Below are positions 43,525-57,239 of a stretch of 64,000 nt of DNA, in pieces (the first letter of the stretch is position 1; each line of letters starts with the position of its first letter). Origin of the DNA: Glebionis coronaria (taxonomy: Eukaryota > Streptophyta > Magnoliopsida > Asterales > Asteraceae); contig CM046879.1 in assembly GCA_025667525.1 (NCBI GenBank), positions 390,871,039 through 390,935,038 of the forward strand, read 5' to 3'. The translations under genes and the position numbers were made by a program. Below the pieces are notes generated by a model, which saw only the letters and a program-made list of their open reading frames with translations, was not told the origin of the DNA and searched no databases.

Positions 43525-46118
43525 ATCTCCCCCGATGTGAGGTCATTCCTCTTTGATATTTGGATTCCAATGGAGATTTATGAATTTCGTCATAAATGAG
43601 TCTTGAACGTGTAATAGTAGTTTTGTTCCTTCATGCTGTGATCTTTGAGCCTTTGTGGTTGTCTTTTGACTTTGTCTTTAAGTCTTGAGATCTTCAAATC
43701 ATCCTTGACTTGTCATTGCCATCTTGCGATCTTGTGTCTTTATCCACATGCTCACACTATCAATTGTTGGATAAGTCTTTAGGCATGAATATGTGGTTGT
43801 GAATCTTTGACTTTGCTGAGTACACCGTGACGCCACCTTCTCGAGACAAAACATAGACACGGACTGAATGGCTTTGACATTCGTCCTAAATCGGTAGCGT
43901 TTTACCTCCGGTCGGTGAAGACCGTTATACGATATTAAATATCGTACCTGTGATCAGGTAGATTCAATTAAGAATCTCCTTGACAGGGTTTCGCGGCTGT
44001 ACTAGCCGTTCTCTTTACTCGGCCGTCTCAAAGCAAGACTGCGAACATAAAGAGTGAATCAATTGGATAAATATCTGCTTGATTAAAGTCGTCAATTCAA
44101 ATTCCTGGAACAAGTTTGATTCATTAAGAATCTTACCATTGTTGCTTTCCAGTTGACACAAGTTTGATTCATAAGAATCTCACAAGTCACCTACCGTAGC
44201 GCTGTTTGATGTTGACGCTAGAAGGATTTCCATTCGTCACTGTGAATATTAATAAATATCTCTCTGAATGTTCTGGCAAGACCATAAAGATATTGCGTAG
44301 AAACCTGAAACGAGTTTGAATCAATTCAGAATCAAACCACTGTTGCTTTTCAGTTGTACATATGTTCAATTCATAAAGAATCTTACATATGACCTACCGC
44401 AGTGCTGTTTGATGTTAACACTGGAAGGATTTCCACTCATCATTGTGAATACTAAGTAGTATCACTCTGAGTGTTCTAGCAATATCGCAAGGATATAGCG
44501 TAGGACTCTCTTGATCTTCATCCGTGTGTCCTAACGAGATTTGATTGATCTCTTGGCTCTAGACTCGATTTGTGCACTTTTAGTGGTCGGAGGCTGGAGC
44601 AGATGCCACCTATTCAATATCAACTATCTCGGAGTGAGAAAGTCAATAGAAGTCGTGTTGATCTCCGTGACAATAAAACAAACTTCTTTTGAGAGAAGTC
44701 TGAGTAGCTAGGAAAGGGTTGTGCTTCACATCACTGGGTCCATGATGAGTTTGTCTTCATGATGAGTTGACCCGGTTTCTGCCTAAGTTGTATGGAGGGC
44801 TTCTTTCTTTACACCCTTTATCCTTACATTTCTTTTTCATTCTTCAACCCCTTCAATGCTTACCAAGACATCATTACTAACACCTTGTTGTGATTGTTCC
44901 AGTGCTAGCATCAGTACTTAGTCGGCATTCAACTACGTTCACATTCTACTCCATCTTTCCTAAGGACTTCTAATAATCTATTGGATTGTCCCTGGGAAGA
45001 TCCCTCCGTATCTGGTTGGATCATAGGACTTAAACCTAACCACCCTTTTGACACCAATAACGTCGTGAAATTAAAGATGTTGTGGGTATTTGATCGTAAC
45101 CATGAAAACCACTTTAAATTCTAACAAAGTGTTTGAAAAACATTTAACACCTTGCTAGTTTTGTCGTTTCAGAAAAGCTCCCCCTTCACATGTGCATCGA
45201 TAATCGAAAGTGTTTCGCACATGTGGGTAAGAGTTAAAGTGCTTGAGTCTTATATATGATCACATTTTAATCACATTTTCTCCCCCTATCTCTAATATAT
45301 AAAATCTTTTGATATTAGAGATACCAAATTTGATTAAAATATATTTTGAAAAATAGTCTTGAAAATCTTCGGGAGAAAGATGTGTCAATCTATGCATGAA
45401 GTTGAAATGCTCCCCCTCAAAAATTGATCCAATGGAATTGTCATTACGAGGATGTGATCCACATTAAACTTTTGAGGATAGGAGTTGTTGAACACACAAT
45501 TTTTGAAAGATTTTGAATATCATTGAGAAATTCTTGAAAAAATTATGTTCAACGTTTTTTGAAAAATCAATTCTTTTTGACGAAAATGTTTTTCTATAGC
45601 ATAAACTTGAGTTCATAGACTTTGAATGTCTTGACGAATCCACTCAAGTGTAAGAAGATTTAACTTCTTTTGCTAAGGGTAAGAGTACAAAAGCGTACAC
45701 TCCCCCGTGAATTTAGATCCGGGTTGCAATCCAAGCCATTGTGTTGAGCTCAAAACGTTGAATGTTTTGTGACAAGCTCAACCCGAGATAGATTGCTCTA
45801 CCCGTTGTTGGAAGTATTGTCCAAAATAGACAATTTCCTTTTGAAAATATAGAAATGACATGTTTTGAAAAATATTTACAACTTTCATTCGAGCTTTATG
45901 TACACACCCGTGTCGTTATTGAGCGACATTTCTAGGTACGTCCATATTATCGATACTGAAAGACATGTCGAGAAGAATATTTTTGGATTATCAAAGATTT
46001 TTTACTTTTGTATTTTGCTTTTTGATTAATATTTACAGGTAGATGTTTGATAGATGAATCAAGCAGGCTTCTTTGCCAGAACCTCCAGTTCTGCTGGAGT
46101 CAAACATCTCCTACCAAT
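43525..46118 (-). other. Copia B (right copy) 3' non-coding region
   Basis: Same layout as 19710-22246: ~203-bp repeat, GGGGGAG motifs and the 12-bp inverted repeat at 45287-45323. A 12-bp deletion near 45732 relative to the left copy accounts for the offset change. No env-like frame is present. Confidence 0.7.
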
Positions 46119-49100
46119 TTACCTAACTAGATACGCAAACCTCTCTTTCGAAAGAGCTTTTGTAAACAAGTCAGCTAATTGGTAATCAGTTCCAACAAAG
46201 TATAATTCAATAATACCTCTTTCAACTTGTTCCTTAATGAAGTGATATCGGACATCAATGTGCTTCGTGCGGGAATGCTGAACCGGATTGCAGGAGATGG
46301 CTATGGCCGACTTTGAGTCACAGTACATAGGTACTTTATCAAAATGGAAGCCATAATCCGTGAGTTGTGTTCTCATCCAAAGAACTTGAGCACAACACGC
46401 AGATAGAGACACATACTCCGCTTCGGCTGATGAAAGTGACGTACAATCCTGCTTCTTGGAAGACCATCCCACAAGCTTGTCTTGACCTAGAAATTGTGCA
46501 CCACCAGAAGTACTTTTACGTGTATCAAGACACCCTGCATGATCAGAATCTGAATAGGCCGTTAGAAAGAAACCGGTTTCCCTCGGATACCAGAGTCCCA
46601 TGTGAATGGTATTCTTAAGGTACCGAAAGATCCGTTTAACCTCCTTGAGGTGCTTTTCAGTGGGTCGTGCTTGATATCGTGCACAATAACATGTAGCATG
46701 ATGTATATCAGGTCTGCTCGCTGTCAAGTACATGAGGGACCCGATCATGGAACGATATCTCGTTTGATCTATGGGTAATCCCTCCAAATCAGCATCTAGG
46801 GATGTGGTTGATAATGGTGTCCCAACGGGGTCACATGATGTCATACCATGCTTTTTGATTATCTCTTGACAATACTTAGCTTGGTTTATAAAGATACTAC
46901 TTGGGGATTGGTGAACTTGAATTCCTAGAAAGAATTTTAGTTCGCCCATCATAGACATTTCAAATCTGCTGTGCATTACTTTTTCAAACCATTTTGAAAG
47001 TTTTGGGTTTGTAGACCCGAAAATAATGTCATCAACATAAATTTGCACAAGCAGAATGTCATCCCCATATTTATAAGTGAACAAAGTTAAATCAATAGAA
47101 CCTTTTGAGAAACCTTTGGAGACCAGAAATTTCGAGAGCTCGTCGTACCACGCCCTTGGAGCTTGCTTGAGTCCATAAAGTGCTTTGTGGAGACGATACA
47201 CCTTGTCAGGATAATGCGGATCGACGAATCCTTCCGGCTGCGTGACATAGACTTCTTCCTTCAAAGGACCGTTAAGAAACGCCGTCTTTACGTCCATTTG
47301 ATATACAATGAATCCCTTATGTGCATCATAGGCAAGAAAAATCCTGACCGCTTCCATTCGAGCTACTGGTGCAAATGATTCTTCAAAATCAATACCCTCT
47401 TTCTGTCCATACCCTTTAGCCACTAGCCTAGATTTATTCTTGATGATCGTGTTCTCTTCATCCATCTTGTTTTTCCAGATCCATCGAAGATTTAATGGTG
47501 TTACATCGTATGGTCTGTCAACAAGTTCCCAGACTTCAAGTCTTTCAAATTGTTGAAGTTCATCCGTCATCGATTCAATCCAAGCATGATCGGCTAATGC
47601 TTCTTTGATGTTTTTCGGTTCAGCTGAGCTCACGGCGAGTGCGGACATACAAACATCGGCATCGGTGTTAAGCTGTCGTCTTGTGCGAACGGGCTGTGAA
47701 GGGTTTCCAATGACATGAACCAAAGGATGATCTCGGGTCCAATGATGTGTTGAAGGATGTCGTTGATAGAAAGTATGCATATTTGACGGATCAACATGGC
47801 GAGTAGAAGACTCTCCAGTTTCGTGTACCGGTGTACCGAATGGGTTGATAAATTCGTCTTCGTCAGATAATGCATTGTCTGCTTGATTTGTGTTCTCTGG
47901 AGCAATGACAGTAGTTGTGGATGTTGTAGGATCGATTGTTGAAGTGATATTCTGAGGAGGTGAATCTGCAGCAACCCGTGTTGAAGTAGATGAAGTTGTA
48001 TCCAGTTGTTGACGATGATTGGTATCATCATTCTTATCATGAGTGACAGCGGAAGACTTCGATACAACTTGTTTCTCCCCCGTGAAATATTCATCATACA
48101 TTGGTCCATATAACATTTCCAACTCTTCAATTGTCGTGTCGACTGTCATATCAGCTCTAGGAACATTTTCTGGAACCAGCGTTGAACTTGACGGTTCATT
48201 GCTGTGGTCTTGAGTTTCGAGTTCCGTGCGGTTGTGAACGGAAGTCGTTTGTCGTTGTGGGTCGGGACTTAAACTGTTTTGTTCAAGTGCCATTTCTTGA
48301 GATTCATCAAATCGGATGTGAATTGTCTCGACAATCAATTTTGTTCTTTTGTTGAACACTCTATATCCCTTAGACTGAGTTGCATATCCCACAAGAATAC
48401 ATGCATCACCTTTCTCTTTCATTTTATCCAAATTTTCACCATCTCGAATAATGTAGCAAGTACATCCAAAAACATGAAGGTGTTCGAGTGAAGGTTTTCG
48501 ATCATGAATTATGTGATATGGTGTCTTTTCGTGTCTTGGGATAATTAAGGATCGGTTTTGTGTGTAGCATGCGGTTGACACGGCTTCGGCCCAAAAGTAT
48601 AGTGGAAGCTTTGAAGCGGATAATAATGTTCGAGCAGCTTCAACCAAAGTACGGTTTCGTCTTTCAACAACGCCGTTTTGTTCGGGTGTTCGAGCAATAG
48701 ATGTTTCATGTTCAATCCCTTCGGCTTCAAAATACTTTCTCAGATTAGAATTCAAAAATTCTGTACCTCTGTCAGTACGAACCACTTTAACTTGAGCTTG
48801 AAGACCACGTTGTATCAATTTTAGGAAGCTGATGAGAACGTCGGGTGTTTCATCCTTGGACCTCAAGAAGTGAGTCCATGTGTACCTTGAGTAATCATTG
48901 ACAATTACCAGAATATATTTCTTTCCATTGATACTCTGAACACGCATGGGACCACACAGATCCATGTGAAGAAGATCTAACCGTCCTTTAGAGCTTGGTG
49001 TGGTCTTTGTTTTGAAGCTACTTCGTTTAGCTTTACACAGTTCACAAGAAGAACAAAGATGATCTTTGATGAATTTCAAGCTTGGAAGGCCTCTCACAAT

Positions 49101-49601
49101 ATCTTTCTTAGAAAGCAAGTTAATGGTATCAAAGTTAAGATGAGAAAGACGTTGATGCCATAACCATGCCTGAGTCGTTGAAGCTTTAGCCATGAAGCAA
49201 ATTGGAGTTGATGAAGTTGTGTCTTGAAGTGAAATTGTGTAAAGATCAGTACCCCGTGTACCGGTAAGTAAGTCATTCCCATCATAATCACGAACAAAAC
49301 ATGTCTTCTTTCTGAAAGCAACTTCCAAATCCGCATCACAGAATTGACCAACTGAGAAAAGATTGTGATTGAGCCCTTCGACGTAGTATACCCTTTTAAT
49401 CGTGATATTCCCTTGAACCAAATCTCCATATCCTAGGATCGGTGCAAATTGATCATTTCCGAATCGGACCGTACCTAGGAACTTCTCCACGAAGTTAATT
49501 AGAAGCTTGAGATTCCCCGTCATGTGCTTCGTGCATCCGGAGTCCATTATGAAGAGAATTATTTGTATCACCTGCAGAAGAGTTAGAACACGATGGAGCA
49601 T
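46119..49601 (-). CDS. Copia B (right copy) Pol: protease, integrase, RT, RNase H
   Basis: An open frame of 1,160 residues. The displayed ATG 49601 is only two codons after a stop, and Pol is normally made as a fusion with Gag, so it is probably not the real start. Protease: catalytic D20 in [14 protein letters not shown]_pre-integrase and zinc ligands at about 145-195 (HQRLSH, CSSCELC). Integrase core D at about 214, D at about 275 and E at about 311, with the expected D-35-E spacing. RT with YVDD at 855-858 and the upstream [11 protein letters not shown] and [13 protein letters not shown] blocks. RNase H from about 1010 ([22 protein letters not shown]). A TAA at 46119-46121 removes the last about 23 residues seen in the left copy ([11 protein letters not shown] end). 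The frame lies +1 to gag. Confidence 0.92.
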   Translation of the reverse strand: MLHRVLTLLQVIQIILFIMDSGCTKHMTGNLKLLINFVEKFLGTVRFGNDQFAPILGYGDLVQGNITIKRVYYVEGLNHNLFSVGQFCDADLEVAFRKKTCFVRDYDGNDLLTGTRGTDLYTISLQDTTSSTPICFMAKASTTQAWLWHQRLSHLNFDTINLLSKKDIVRGLPSLKFIKDHLCSSCELCKAKRSSFKTKTTPSSKGRLDLLHMDLCGPMRVQSINGKKYILVIVNDYSRYTWTHFLRSKDETPDVLISFLKLIQRGLQAQVKVVRTDRGTEFLNSNLRKYFEAEGIEHETSIARTPEQNGVVERRNRTLVEAARTLLSASKLPLYFWAEAVSTACYTQNRSLIIPRHEKTPYHIIHDRKPSLEHLHVFGCTCYIIRDGENLDKMKEKGDACILVGYATQSKGYRVFNKRTKLIVETIHIRFDESQEMALEQNSLSPDPQRQTTSVHNRTELETQDHSNEPSSSTLVPENVPRADMTVDTTIEELEMLYGPMYDEYFTGEKQVVSKSSAVTHDKNDDTNHRQQLDTTSSTSTRVAADSPPQNITSTIDPTTSTTTVIAPENTNQADNALSDEDEFINPFGTPVHETGESSTRHVDPSNMHTFYQRHPSTHHWTRDHPLVHVIGNPSQPVRTRRQLNTDADVCMSALAVSSAEPKNIKEALADHAWIESMTDELQQFERLEVWELVDRPYDVTPLNLRWIWKNKMDEENTIIKNKSRLVAKGYGQKEGIDFEESFAPVARMEAVRIFLAYDAHKGFIVYQMDVKTAFLNGPLKEEVYVTQPEGFVDPHYPDKVYRLHKALYGLKQAPRAWYDELSKFLVSKGFSKGSIDLTLFTYKYGDDILLVQIYVDDIIFGSTNPKLSKWFEKVMHSRFEMSMMGELKFFLGIQVHQSPSSIFINQAKYCQEIIKKHGMTSCDPVGTPLSTTSLDADLEGLPIDQTRYRSMIGSLMYLTASRPDIHHATCYCARYQARPTEKHLKEVKRIFRYLKNTIHMGLWYPRETGFFLTAYSDSDHAGCLDTRKSTSGGAQFLGQDKLVGWSSKKQDCTSLSSAEAEYVSLSACCAQVLWMRTQLTDYGFHFDKVPMYCDSKSAIAISCNPVQHSRTKHIDVRYHFIKEQVERGIIELYFVGTDYQLADLFTKALSKERFAYLVR

Positions 49602-52600
49602 TTTCTAAATTGGATACCACAGTAGTTGTGATAGTAGAATCATTAGTGTCCTTATCAACATTTAAAGGCAAACTAACACTCGTTTTCACATTTTCTGTCC
49701 TAACTTTAGGCATCCATTTATATCCGGGAGGACATTGATTAGCAAACCACCATTTCCAAGACTTGCTAGCAGACTCATATAATTCCTTAATTTTGCTTCT
49801 AGGATTCTTAGTGGTGGAGTCTGATGCATTACTATTCTTAGTGGGGGTTGCACCAGAATGGTTCACTTTGCGTTTGGGTTTACTAGCTCTAATAGGCATA
49901 GCAACTTGCTTCTTAGTTCTAGTATCTACGCCTTTGACTTTATTTATAGCACACATAGAATGATTAGCATTAGCACACTTGCCACATTTGACACAAACAA
50001 ATTTCACATTCATATCATTCAAATCATTCACAGCATTCAGATCGTCATTACATGCGATAACAGACTTTTTATTCTTAAAAACATTCAAATTCCTAGGGTG
50101 TTCTTCTACTTGCTTCATCTTCCCTTGATTCTTGTGTTTCCAGACCTTATCATTCTCTTGAGTGCTCTTAAGCTGAGGCCGGCTAACACTAGTAGTGGAG
50201 ACTATTCCTGTAGTAGAAGACACACGAATATTAGTGTTTCTAGAAGTCTGAGGCGAGTGAGTATCTTTATTTGTGGGCTTAGTGGGCATTCTATACATCC
50301 CTGGTTTAATCACATTATTGTGCTTAACGCTTGGTGCTACAGGATTCCTTATGGGTTGAGCTTGTGGTAACCTTTCCTTTCCATCCATCTTGGGGGCAAA
50401 CACAGGTTTTGCAAACGAGGAATTAGAGAAAGCAGATGGTTTTCCCAAGATAGAGGATCTATTCTCTTTAGAGGCATTGGGTTGTCTAACAACATTTTTC
50501 TTAATGCTAGGTTCCACAATTTTCCCACCCATTTTAGCAATGAGTTTCTGCAACTCAGCTATCGCTCTGTCCCTGTCTTGTAATTGAGCTTTCAACCCTT
50601 TAATTTCCAAATTCTGTTCATTCATTTCTCGAAATGTTTGGGAAAGTTTTTCTTGCAATTTATTATCATGTGGAAAACGACCAACATCTTTTTGCAAAGC
50701 AAGTTCAAGTGAATGACAATGTTTTTGAAGGAAATCAGTTTTGTGTTGAAGTAACTCAAAAGCCTTTTTGTCAACATTTTCTTTACGTTTCGAAAGCTCA
50801 ATTTCAAGACGTTCACATTCTTTGATCTTATCAAGATATTGGCATGCAACTTCAGAATATTCATCAATATCAGCACAAGATGTAAAATAAGCACACATAA
50901 CATCTTTAGAAACGCATTCTTGCAAGAGTAAATCATATTCATCTGAGAAATCAGACTTCTCCATTTGAAGATCATCAATGTGTTTCTCAATAGATTCAAC
51001 ATATTTTAAATCATCAAACATTTCAGTCCGAATGAACTCCTCAAGTTGAAGAACAGTTTCTTTAATCAACGCCGTGTTTGGAATTAAGAGTTCTTTGACA
51101 AGCAAGGTAATATCGTGAGGAATCGGACGTGTCCACTCAGCATTTTCACGTTTTGCCCAGTCTCTTTCAACAATAGATTTAACATTATCTATGTGGTGTT
51201 TAAGAATACCTAATGTTTTCCTACTCTTGCTTTTAGATTCATCTAGAGGGAGGTAGTTTATGTATTTGTAAACATTAGATTTCTTAGGGGCAAATGCTTT
51301 CTTCCATTGAATTCTCTTTTGTTTGCATTCTAAGAACACTTCCTCACGAGTTTTCTGAGTTTGTTTGTTGAATAGGCCATAAAGACTATTCTCATAAGCA
51401 TAATTATAAGGTTTCACAAACTCCTTATTAACAAGTGGTTGACTAGCAGCATCCCAAAGGGCAGTCTCTTCACTATTGACACTAACAGTCATGCAATCAA
51501 GATCTGTCCTTTCAGTCTCATCAAGATAGAGACACGGGTTCGCAGCTTGAGCTTTGGCAAGGTACTCAGGACTTGCAAAGCTAGCTTGACCCTTAAACAT
51601 CGATGGAGGTGCTAGCATTCTTACGGATTGAATAGAATCATGCGTTTTATAAACAACGTTCTTCAAAAAGTCGACTTGTGTTTCTAGTTTCGTAACTTTT
51701 TCGGTTTCTTTATCATATCTACTTTTGAAGTCTTGTTTTAACGCATCTACCTCTTGTTTCTTATCCTCTAAAATTTTAGCAGAATCAGTAGTGGTCATAG
51801 AGAGCTTTTGTTCAAGTTCATTAACTTTGGTATTGGCAAGGTACGTTTTTTGACGTTCATCCATTAAGAAAACATTATATTGACGCTTCTCTTTAGCTAA
51901 TAATTCAAGAGTTGTATTATATTTGTTTTCAAAATCGTCCTTTTGACTTTTTAACGCACTTCCCTTGTACCCCTCAAGCTCTTTGGTTTTCTGAAGGAGT
52001 TCATCTCTATAGGTTTCAGTCATCTCAGTAGATTTGATAAGAGCAGCTTTGCATTCTTCAAAGCTTTGAGTGAGCGTAGCATTTGCCTTCTTTAATTGCT
52101 TTTGACTCTTTTTATTTTCAGTGACATCTTTTTGTAAAGTAGCAATTAAATTAGCAAGCGCAATACGTTCCTCTTCATCATATTCATTTGCATGTTGATC
52201 ATCCTCAGACTCATTATTGCACATGTCTGATGAATCGGGTGTGGTATTGCTATCAACCGTTTCCATCATACACGTGTCATTAATGGCATTGGGTAGATCA
52301 CTATGCTCAGGAATATCACCAAACACATTATATTCATCAGTAGTGTGTACCTTATCGATTGGCTCAGTGTTAAAGATAGGGCCATTGTCATCTTCAGTGA
52401 CTTTGAGAACTTCTTCAACCTTTGCCATGTACGAGTAATGTGCATCAAGCTCTTGATCAGAATCTTCATCATCAGTATCATCAAGCATGGCTCCTTCCTC
52501 AGCTGACAATTTAACCCCTGCTTCCATCTTTTTGCATAGCAACATCTTTTCCTTGTGATAGCTGGAGTCTCTAACCCTTTTCGGCTTCCTGCATTCCTTT

Positions 52601-53898
52601 GCCATATGCCCATAACCTTGGCAATTAAAACATTGAATCCCACTCTGCTGAACCACTTGACTTCCAACCGTTTCCCTATTCCCAGTAGCAGCAGCAATCC
52701 TCTGAGCATCATACTTGGCAGTTTGTCGATCATATCTTGTAGAACCCTCAACGTGCGTTGGATTATGTCGATCATACCTAGAAGGACTTTCACCACGTCG
52801 ACGTGTGTCATACCTTGGAGGACTCTCAACATATCGGTTCTTTGTGTTAGATGATGTGTGAAGATTGTTGTTGGTGGGTTTGTAGATTTTCTTGTAAGTC
52901 TTCATTATGTAAGCAATTTGTTGTTTCATCTCTCGGTTCTTTTGAGCTTGGTCTTCATCACTATCTTCTTCAGATGAGGACTCAGATGGTGGTGATGGTG
53001 CTCTTGGCGCTTTACCTCGAGATTTTGTTGAAGATGAAGACTTAGATGATGTGGAATATCGTGGTGAAGAGGATGTATTGGAGTATGGCTTAGGAGCACG
53101 AGAGTGAGGATCTTGAACATGTTGAGTGGTAGTCAGTAAAGCAAGTGGATTAGCCGTCTTGGCAACACGTTCAACTCGAATCTCATTTGCTTCATTCTGA
53201 AATTGCTTTAAGATGTCAAAGAGTCGATGATATGAGACCTCGTCTAACTTTTCTTGTTGTTTCACCAAAGTGACGAACCGTGTCCACTCGGGTTGAAGTT
53301 GTTGAAGAAATTGAACATTGACTTGCATGGTGGAGACTTGCAGGTTATTTCTTGTCATGTCATTCATCATCTTATAAAACCTGGAGTAGTAAGAGTCAAT
53401 TGATTCTCCATCCCTTGAAGTAAACTTGCCAAAATTCCAGAACAAGTTTGTTTTGACATCTTGTTTGTTGAGTGATTCTCCTTGTTGCAAGCGTTCAATA
53501 GCAGTCCACATTTCATGTGCTGTCGGGCATGCATCAACCGTGGAGTAAATATCATCACCAATCCCACTTAAAACCATATAGATGGCTTCCTTCTCCGCAT
53601 CATGCCAAGCACAATTTTCAGGTGTGAGATCAGCTCTTGTTTCATCACGTTCACTTGCAGGTATTGGATCAGTAGTATCTATGGCTGCTCTTGGAGGAAC
53701 TGAGATCTTCTTAAATATATATGGTCCATGAGTAATACATTTCCTCAAGGCATCACCATTAGGTCTTGTATCAAGATATCGTATGAAACGTGATTGCCAT
53801 TGAGCATACCTACCAGATACAAGCATTGGTGGTCTCTCTTTGTTACCCGCCACCATTATGTTGTTGTTCATCACACGATATTCGGCAGTAGAATCCAT
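49495..53898 (-). CDS. Copia B (right copy) Gag with long coiled-coil extension
   Basis: Starts at ATG 53898 ([13 protein letters not shown]); 1,467 residues. N-terminal gag core at about 20-250 ([37 protein letters not shown]). Ser/Arg-rich linker with repeated RYD motifs, then a zinc knuckle at 423-436 ([14 protein letters not shown]). An acidic segment follows, then about 500 residues rich in Lys/Glu heptads ([22 protein letters not shown]) predicted as coiled coil, and a second Cys/His cluster ([15 protein letters not shown]). A typical copia Gag is 300-500 residues, so most of this protein is an added region of unknown role, perhaps particle assembly. It ends in SQASN, overlapping pol by 107 nt in another frame. 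Confidence 0.9.
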   Translation of the reverse strand: MDSTAEYRVMNNNIMVAGNKERPPMLVSGRYAQWQSRFIRYLDTRPNGDALRKCITHGPYIFKKISVPPRAAIDTTDPIPASERDETRADLTPENCAWHDAEKEAIYMVLSGIGDDIYSTVDACPTAHEMWTAIERLQQGESLNKQDVKTNLFWNFGKFTSRDGESIDSYYSRFYKMMNDMTRNNLQVSTMQVNVQFLQQLQPEWTRFVTLVKQQEKLDEVSYHRLFDILKQFQNEANEIRVERVAKTANPLALLTTTQHVQDPHSRAPKPYSNTSSSPRYSTSSKSSSSTKSRGKAPRAPSPPSESSSEEDSDEDQAQKNREMKQQIAYIMKTYKKIYKPTNNNLHTSSNTKNRYVESPPRYDTRRRGESPSRYDRHNPTHVEGSTRYDRQTAKYDAQRIAAATGNRETVGSQVVQQSGIQCFNCQGYGHMAKECRKPKRVRDSSYHKEKMLLCKKMEAGVKLSAEEGAMLDDTDDEDSDQELDAHYSYMAKVEEVLKVTEDDNGPIFNTEPIDKVHTTDEYNVFGDIPEHSDLPNAINDTCMMETVDSNTTPDSSDMCNNESEDDQHANEYDEEERIALANLIATLQKDVTENKKSQKQLKKANATLTQSFEECKAALIKSTEMTETYRDELLQKTKELEGYKGSALKSQKDDFENKYNTTLELLAKEKRQYNVFLMDERQKTYLANTKVNELEQKLSMTTTDSAKILEDKKQEVDALKQDFKSRYDKETEKVTKLETQVDFLKNVVYKTHDSIQSVRMLAPPSMFKGQASFASPEYLAKAQAANPCLYLDETERTDLDCMTVSVNSEETALWDAASQPLVNKEFVKPYNYAYENSLYGLFNKQTQKTREEVFLECKQKRIQWKKAFAPKKSNVYKYINYLPLDESKSKSRKTLGILKHHIDNVKSIVERDWAKRENAEWTRPIPHDITLLVKELLIPNTALIKETVLQLEEFIRTEMFDDLKYVESIEKHIDDLQMEKSDFSDEYDLLLQECVSKDVMCAYFTSCADIDEYSEVACQYLDKIKECERLEIELSKRKENVDKKAFELLQHKTDFLQKHCHSLELALQKDVGRFPHDNKLQEKLSQTFREMNEQNLEIKGLKAQLQDRDRAIAELQKLIAKMGGKIVEPSIKKNVVRQPNASKENRSSILGKPSAFSNSSFAKPVFAPKMDGKERLPQAQPIRNPVAPSVKHNNVIKPGMYRMPTKPTNKDTHSPQTSRNTNIRVSSTTGIVSTTSVSRPQLKSTQENDKVWKHKNQGKMKQVEEHPRNLNVFKNKKSVIACNDDLNAVNDLNDMNVKFVCVKCGKCANANHSMCAINKVKGVDTRTKKQVAMPIRASKPKRKVNHSGATPTKNSNASDSTTKNPRSKIKELYESASKSWKWWFANQCPPGYKWMPKVRTENVKTSVSLPLNVDKDTNDSTITTTVVSNLENAPSCSNSSAGDTNNSLHNGLRMHEAHDGESQASN

Positions 53899-54754
53899 CT
53901 CAAAAGTCTCTGAAATGATGAAGTGAATATGGATCTTAAGTAGATTTGTTGTGATTGTTGTTGTGGTTTAAATTCCGAAAATTGCAATTTTTCTCCAGTC
54001 CGACAATAAATTCTCCAGTCCGACAAAAACGGTAGTCCAAAAATTTTGTAATCGCCAAAATTTGAAATCGAGCTAGAAATGTCCTAAAACTAGTATGGAA
54101 AAAATTTGAATTTACTTGACGAAAAAATTTTAACTCTTTTTTTTTTTTTTTTTTTGATCTTCGTGGAAACGATATTCTGAAACTAGTCTAGATGGTGGCT
54201 AAGTCTAAAAAATACTCAAACAAAATTTAGCAAAACACATCATCGGAATAACCAATCGGAATGTTATCGGAATAACCAATCGGAATGTTATCGGAATAAC
54301 CAATCGGAATGTTATCGAAATAACCAATCGGAATGTTATCAGAATGCACCAATCGGAATGAGCTAATCGGAAAACACCAATCGGAATGCAAATCTGAATG
54401 CCAACCGGAATAATGTTGTCCAGTCGGAATGTTGGAAGTCCAATCGGAATGTTGATCGGAATCCCAATCTGAATCAATAAACCCTTTTCCGATTACACCA
54501 ATCGGAATGTATCCCCCTTTTCTCGGACAAAACTCAACCAATACGTGATTTTAAGCCAAAAAATGATCAAAAAACCCAAAAATTTTGTGTTTTTAGCCAA
54601 AGTAAATATACCAAATCACTACTACAACTATGTATAAGATGTAAATGATTAAGCAAAGCACGGAAAACACAAAAAAATTTGAATCCGAGATGATTTATGG
54701 ATTAAATCATTCGAATCAAATATAATAACACCAACCAATCACAAATCTACCCCG
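53899..54754 (-). other. Copia B (right copy) leader, with repeat array 54242-54475
   Basis: Matches the left-copy leader. The T run is longer (19 against 16). The ATCGGAAT array and the TTCCGATT/AATCGGAA hairpin are conserved. Confidence 0.7.
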
Positions 54755-54769
54755 TGGCGATTGATACCA
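54755..54769 (-). other. Copia B (right copy) primer-binding site
   Basis: TGGTATCAATCGCCA on the minus strand, two bases from the LTR, unchanged from the left copy. Confidence 0.65.
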
Positions 54770-54771
54770 AA

Positions 54772-55152
54772 TGTTGTCCCATGAATTTGTGATGATTAAG
54801 CAATGAAGAAAGAGAGAAAATAGATGAAGAAGAGATGAATTCCTAGAGAGAGAAAGTAGTGAGAGAAAGTAGAGAGGGAAATGATTAACTTGGTGAGATT
54901 AGATTAAGAAAAGAAGTTACAAATGACCATCCACCCTCCTAACATGCAAGGAGGGTAGTATATATAGTCCACCCACATGCGGGCTTTAATGGACTATATA
55001 TTGGGCCGGACTTGTCTTTTGGACTTTAATTAGTTTAAATCCAAGCCCGTGAACCACGACTAAATAACTATTTATTACAACGTTCTAATAAATATTACAA
55101 TAGAAACATATGACCGAACATTCTTGTTTGACTCAATATTTTGAGGCTAACA
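54772..55152 (-). repeat. Copia B (right copy) 5' LTR
   Basis: 381 bp. Compared with 30948-31328, one change (TAGGAGGG to AAGGAGGG) breaks the outermost pair of a promoter hairpin. Confidence 0.95.
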
Positions 55153-55157
55153 AAACC

Positions 55158-57239
55158 TAATATAGGAAAGATGTCCTTACTAAAGGACGGAATATCCGTA
55201 CATTATGTCCAGTAAATGAAGACGAAAACGAACGCAGAAGATCACTCTGACTTCACAATAGCTACATAATGAAGGGACATGAATAAGAGTCGGTTTTACT
55301 TATACATACTTGTTAATTATTTTACTAGAGGTGTTCATACTTATTATACTTTTTCTTGTCTTGCCTTATTATTTCATGTCTTAATCATGTGTTTCTTATA
55401 CTTTCATGTGTTTTAGATTCACGTATTTCATGTTTTAGGTGTTATAGTACATGTTATAACATAATGAGTAACTTTGTAAAAATAGCAGGTTTTTATATAT
55501 AATAACTTTCCAAATATAACAGGTTTCTATATATAGTAACTTTCCAAAATAGTAAGTTTCTAAAATAGAAATTTTTCATAATTAGTAAGCTTCCAATGAT
55601 AGAAAGTTTCCATATTTAGCATGTTTCTACAAATAGCATGTTACCTTATTTAGTGTATTTCCACATTTATCATGTTGCTATAATTAGTATAATTTCATAA
55701 TTAACATGTTTCCATAATTAATGTATTTCCATAATTAATCGTATGCTTATAATATATCATGTATAATTATATTATAAAGTTTAATAAATAAAAAATATTT
55801 AGGCTTAACTTATTATTATTAATTAATAATGTCATGTCATGTTATCATGAGTTAATATTAAATAATAATATTACATATTTCATGTTATTAAACTTTCCTT
55901 TAAAGATATTATTTAATTAACCTAAGTTTTAATTAATTAAATAAATGTACATGAATAATTAGATTATTAATTATTTAACATAAGTTTATTTAAATAAATG
56001 TACATACAAATTACATCATGATTTTATTTAAATAAACATAACCTAAGTCTTATTTTAATTAAACCATAATTAGTTAATAAATTTATTAATTAAATATAAC
56101 ATAAAGTATTTTCATATATGGTTTAATTACGTGTCCTTGTAAAAAGTGTCAAGTTCCCGAGCCCCAAAACCCGAGACCGACAACCGAATACCACAGCCCG
56201 AAGGCTGTGGCTCTCGATGTCGTGCCTCGTCCGAGCCAACAACCCCATACCGAGAGCTAAAGCTCTCGGCTTGCTGCTGCCCGAACAACACAAACACCCC
56301 CATCTTGTGTTGGGGTTACCCCTTCCTGCGACAACTTCCCACCGAGCCCCCCCCCCCAGTGGGCCTCGGTTCTCACTGTTGGGCCAAGTTCCCTGATGTG
56401 GGGTTCTTGGTCCTTGTGGCTGAGAGCATAACACCACCACTGCCACCAATATGGTTGCGGCTGGTGGGTCAAAATACACGCCGACCCCATGTGGGGTTGC
56501 AGCTGTTGGAAAAACTATACCACCGAGACCCTATGTGGTCTCGGTTGGGCTGCGATCGGACAAAAACCAACCCCCAAACCCTTACTCGTTAAATTCTTGG
56601 TTGATCTATGCTTAATTACATGTTCTTTATTTGTTTTATTTATTCTAGATCATAACATAAATAAATAAAAAGAAAAGATTAGAGGATACCAATCATGTGA
56701 TTAAAAGGAATGAACACGAACCAAATACCTTTGTTAACAACAAGGATCAAAATAAAAATCGTCCTTGTGGTCTTGTTGTTGCCGCGGCTAAGAAAGAAAA
56801 AGGGAAGGAAGAAGTGTTTTAGGGTTTTGATAATTCTCATGTATTATATGTTTATGAGTCCTTATTTGTTATACATAAGGATTAATTATTGGACATGGGC
56901 CTTGGCCCCTTCTTTCCCTCTTGTTGGACGCGGACACACACACACACATGCTTACACATACTTTTTTTTCATGACTAAAATTATTAGCGTGTGTGTTCGT
57001 TAGATGTTCGTGTTTTTTTATCCTGTATATATTAAGTATTATACGTGAATACTTATCATGCACTTATATTCGTGTTTATATACATAATACTTACGATAAT
57101 TAATTTATATACATAATGTTCGTATTAAGTATTCATGATTCATGTCGTATATTAATTGATTACAAAGTTTAAATTTAACCGTAAATTCATGCATTTAATA
57201 ATCTTATGGTTCTTAAAGCGGGTTTTACAATACTCACAA
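55158..57239 (-). repeat. Element C 5' LTR, outer part, right unit
   Basis: Equivalent of 31334-33416. The stem-loop cluster lies at 56191-56544 with an 11-C run (56347-56357). The ~20-bp A/T repeats are near 55475-55750. The outer LTR end at 57239 is inferred as in the left unit. Confidence 0.55.

Larger units (their letters stand above)
43144..55152 (-). mobile_element. Copia B, right copy: full-length Ty1/copia retrotransposon with open gag and pol
   Basis: 12,009 bp with 381-bp LTRs (43144-43524 and 54772-55152) and target duplication AAACC at 43139-43143 and 55153-55157. It is the duplicate of 19320-31328, not an independent insertion. Gag and Pol frames are complete apart from a stop near the Pol C-terminus. 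The two LTRs differ at about four sites. Confidence 0.93.

Noticed and set aside
43144..55152. Two independent insertions of copia B
   Set aside because: Both copies have the same AAACC target duplication, the same flanking element C sequence and the same LTR differences, which requires duplication of one insertion.
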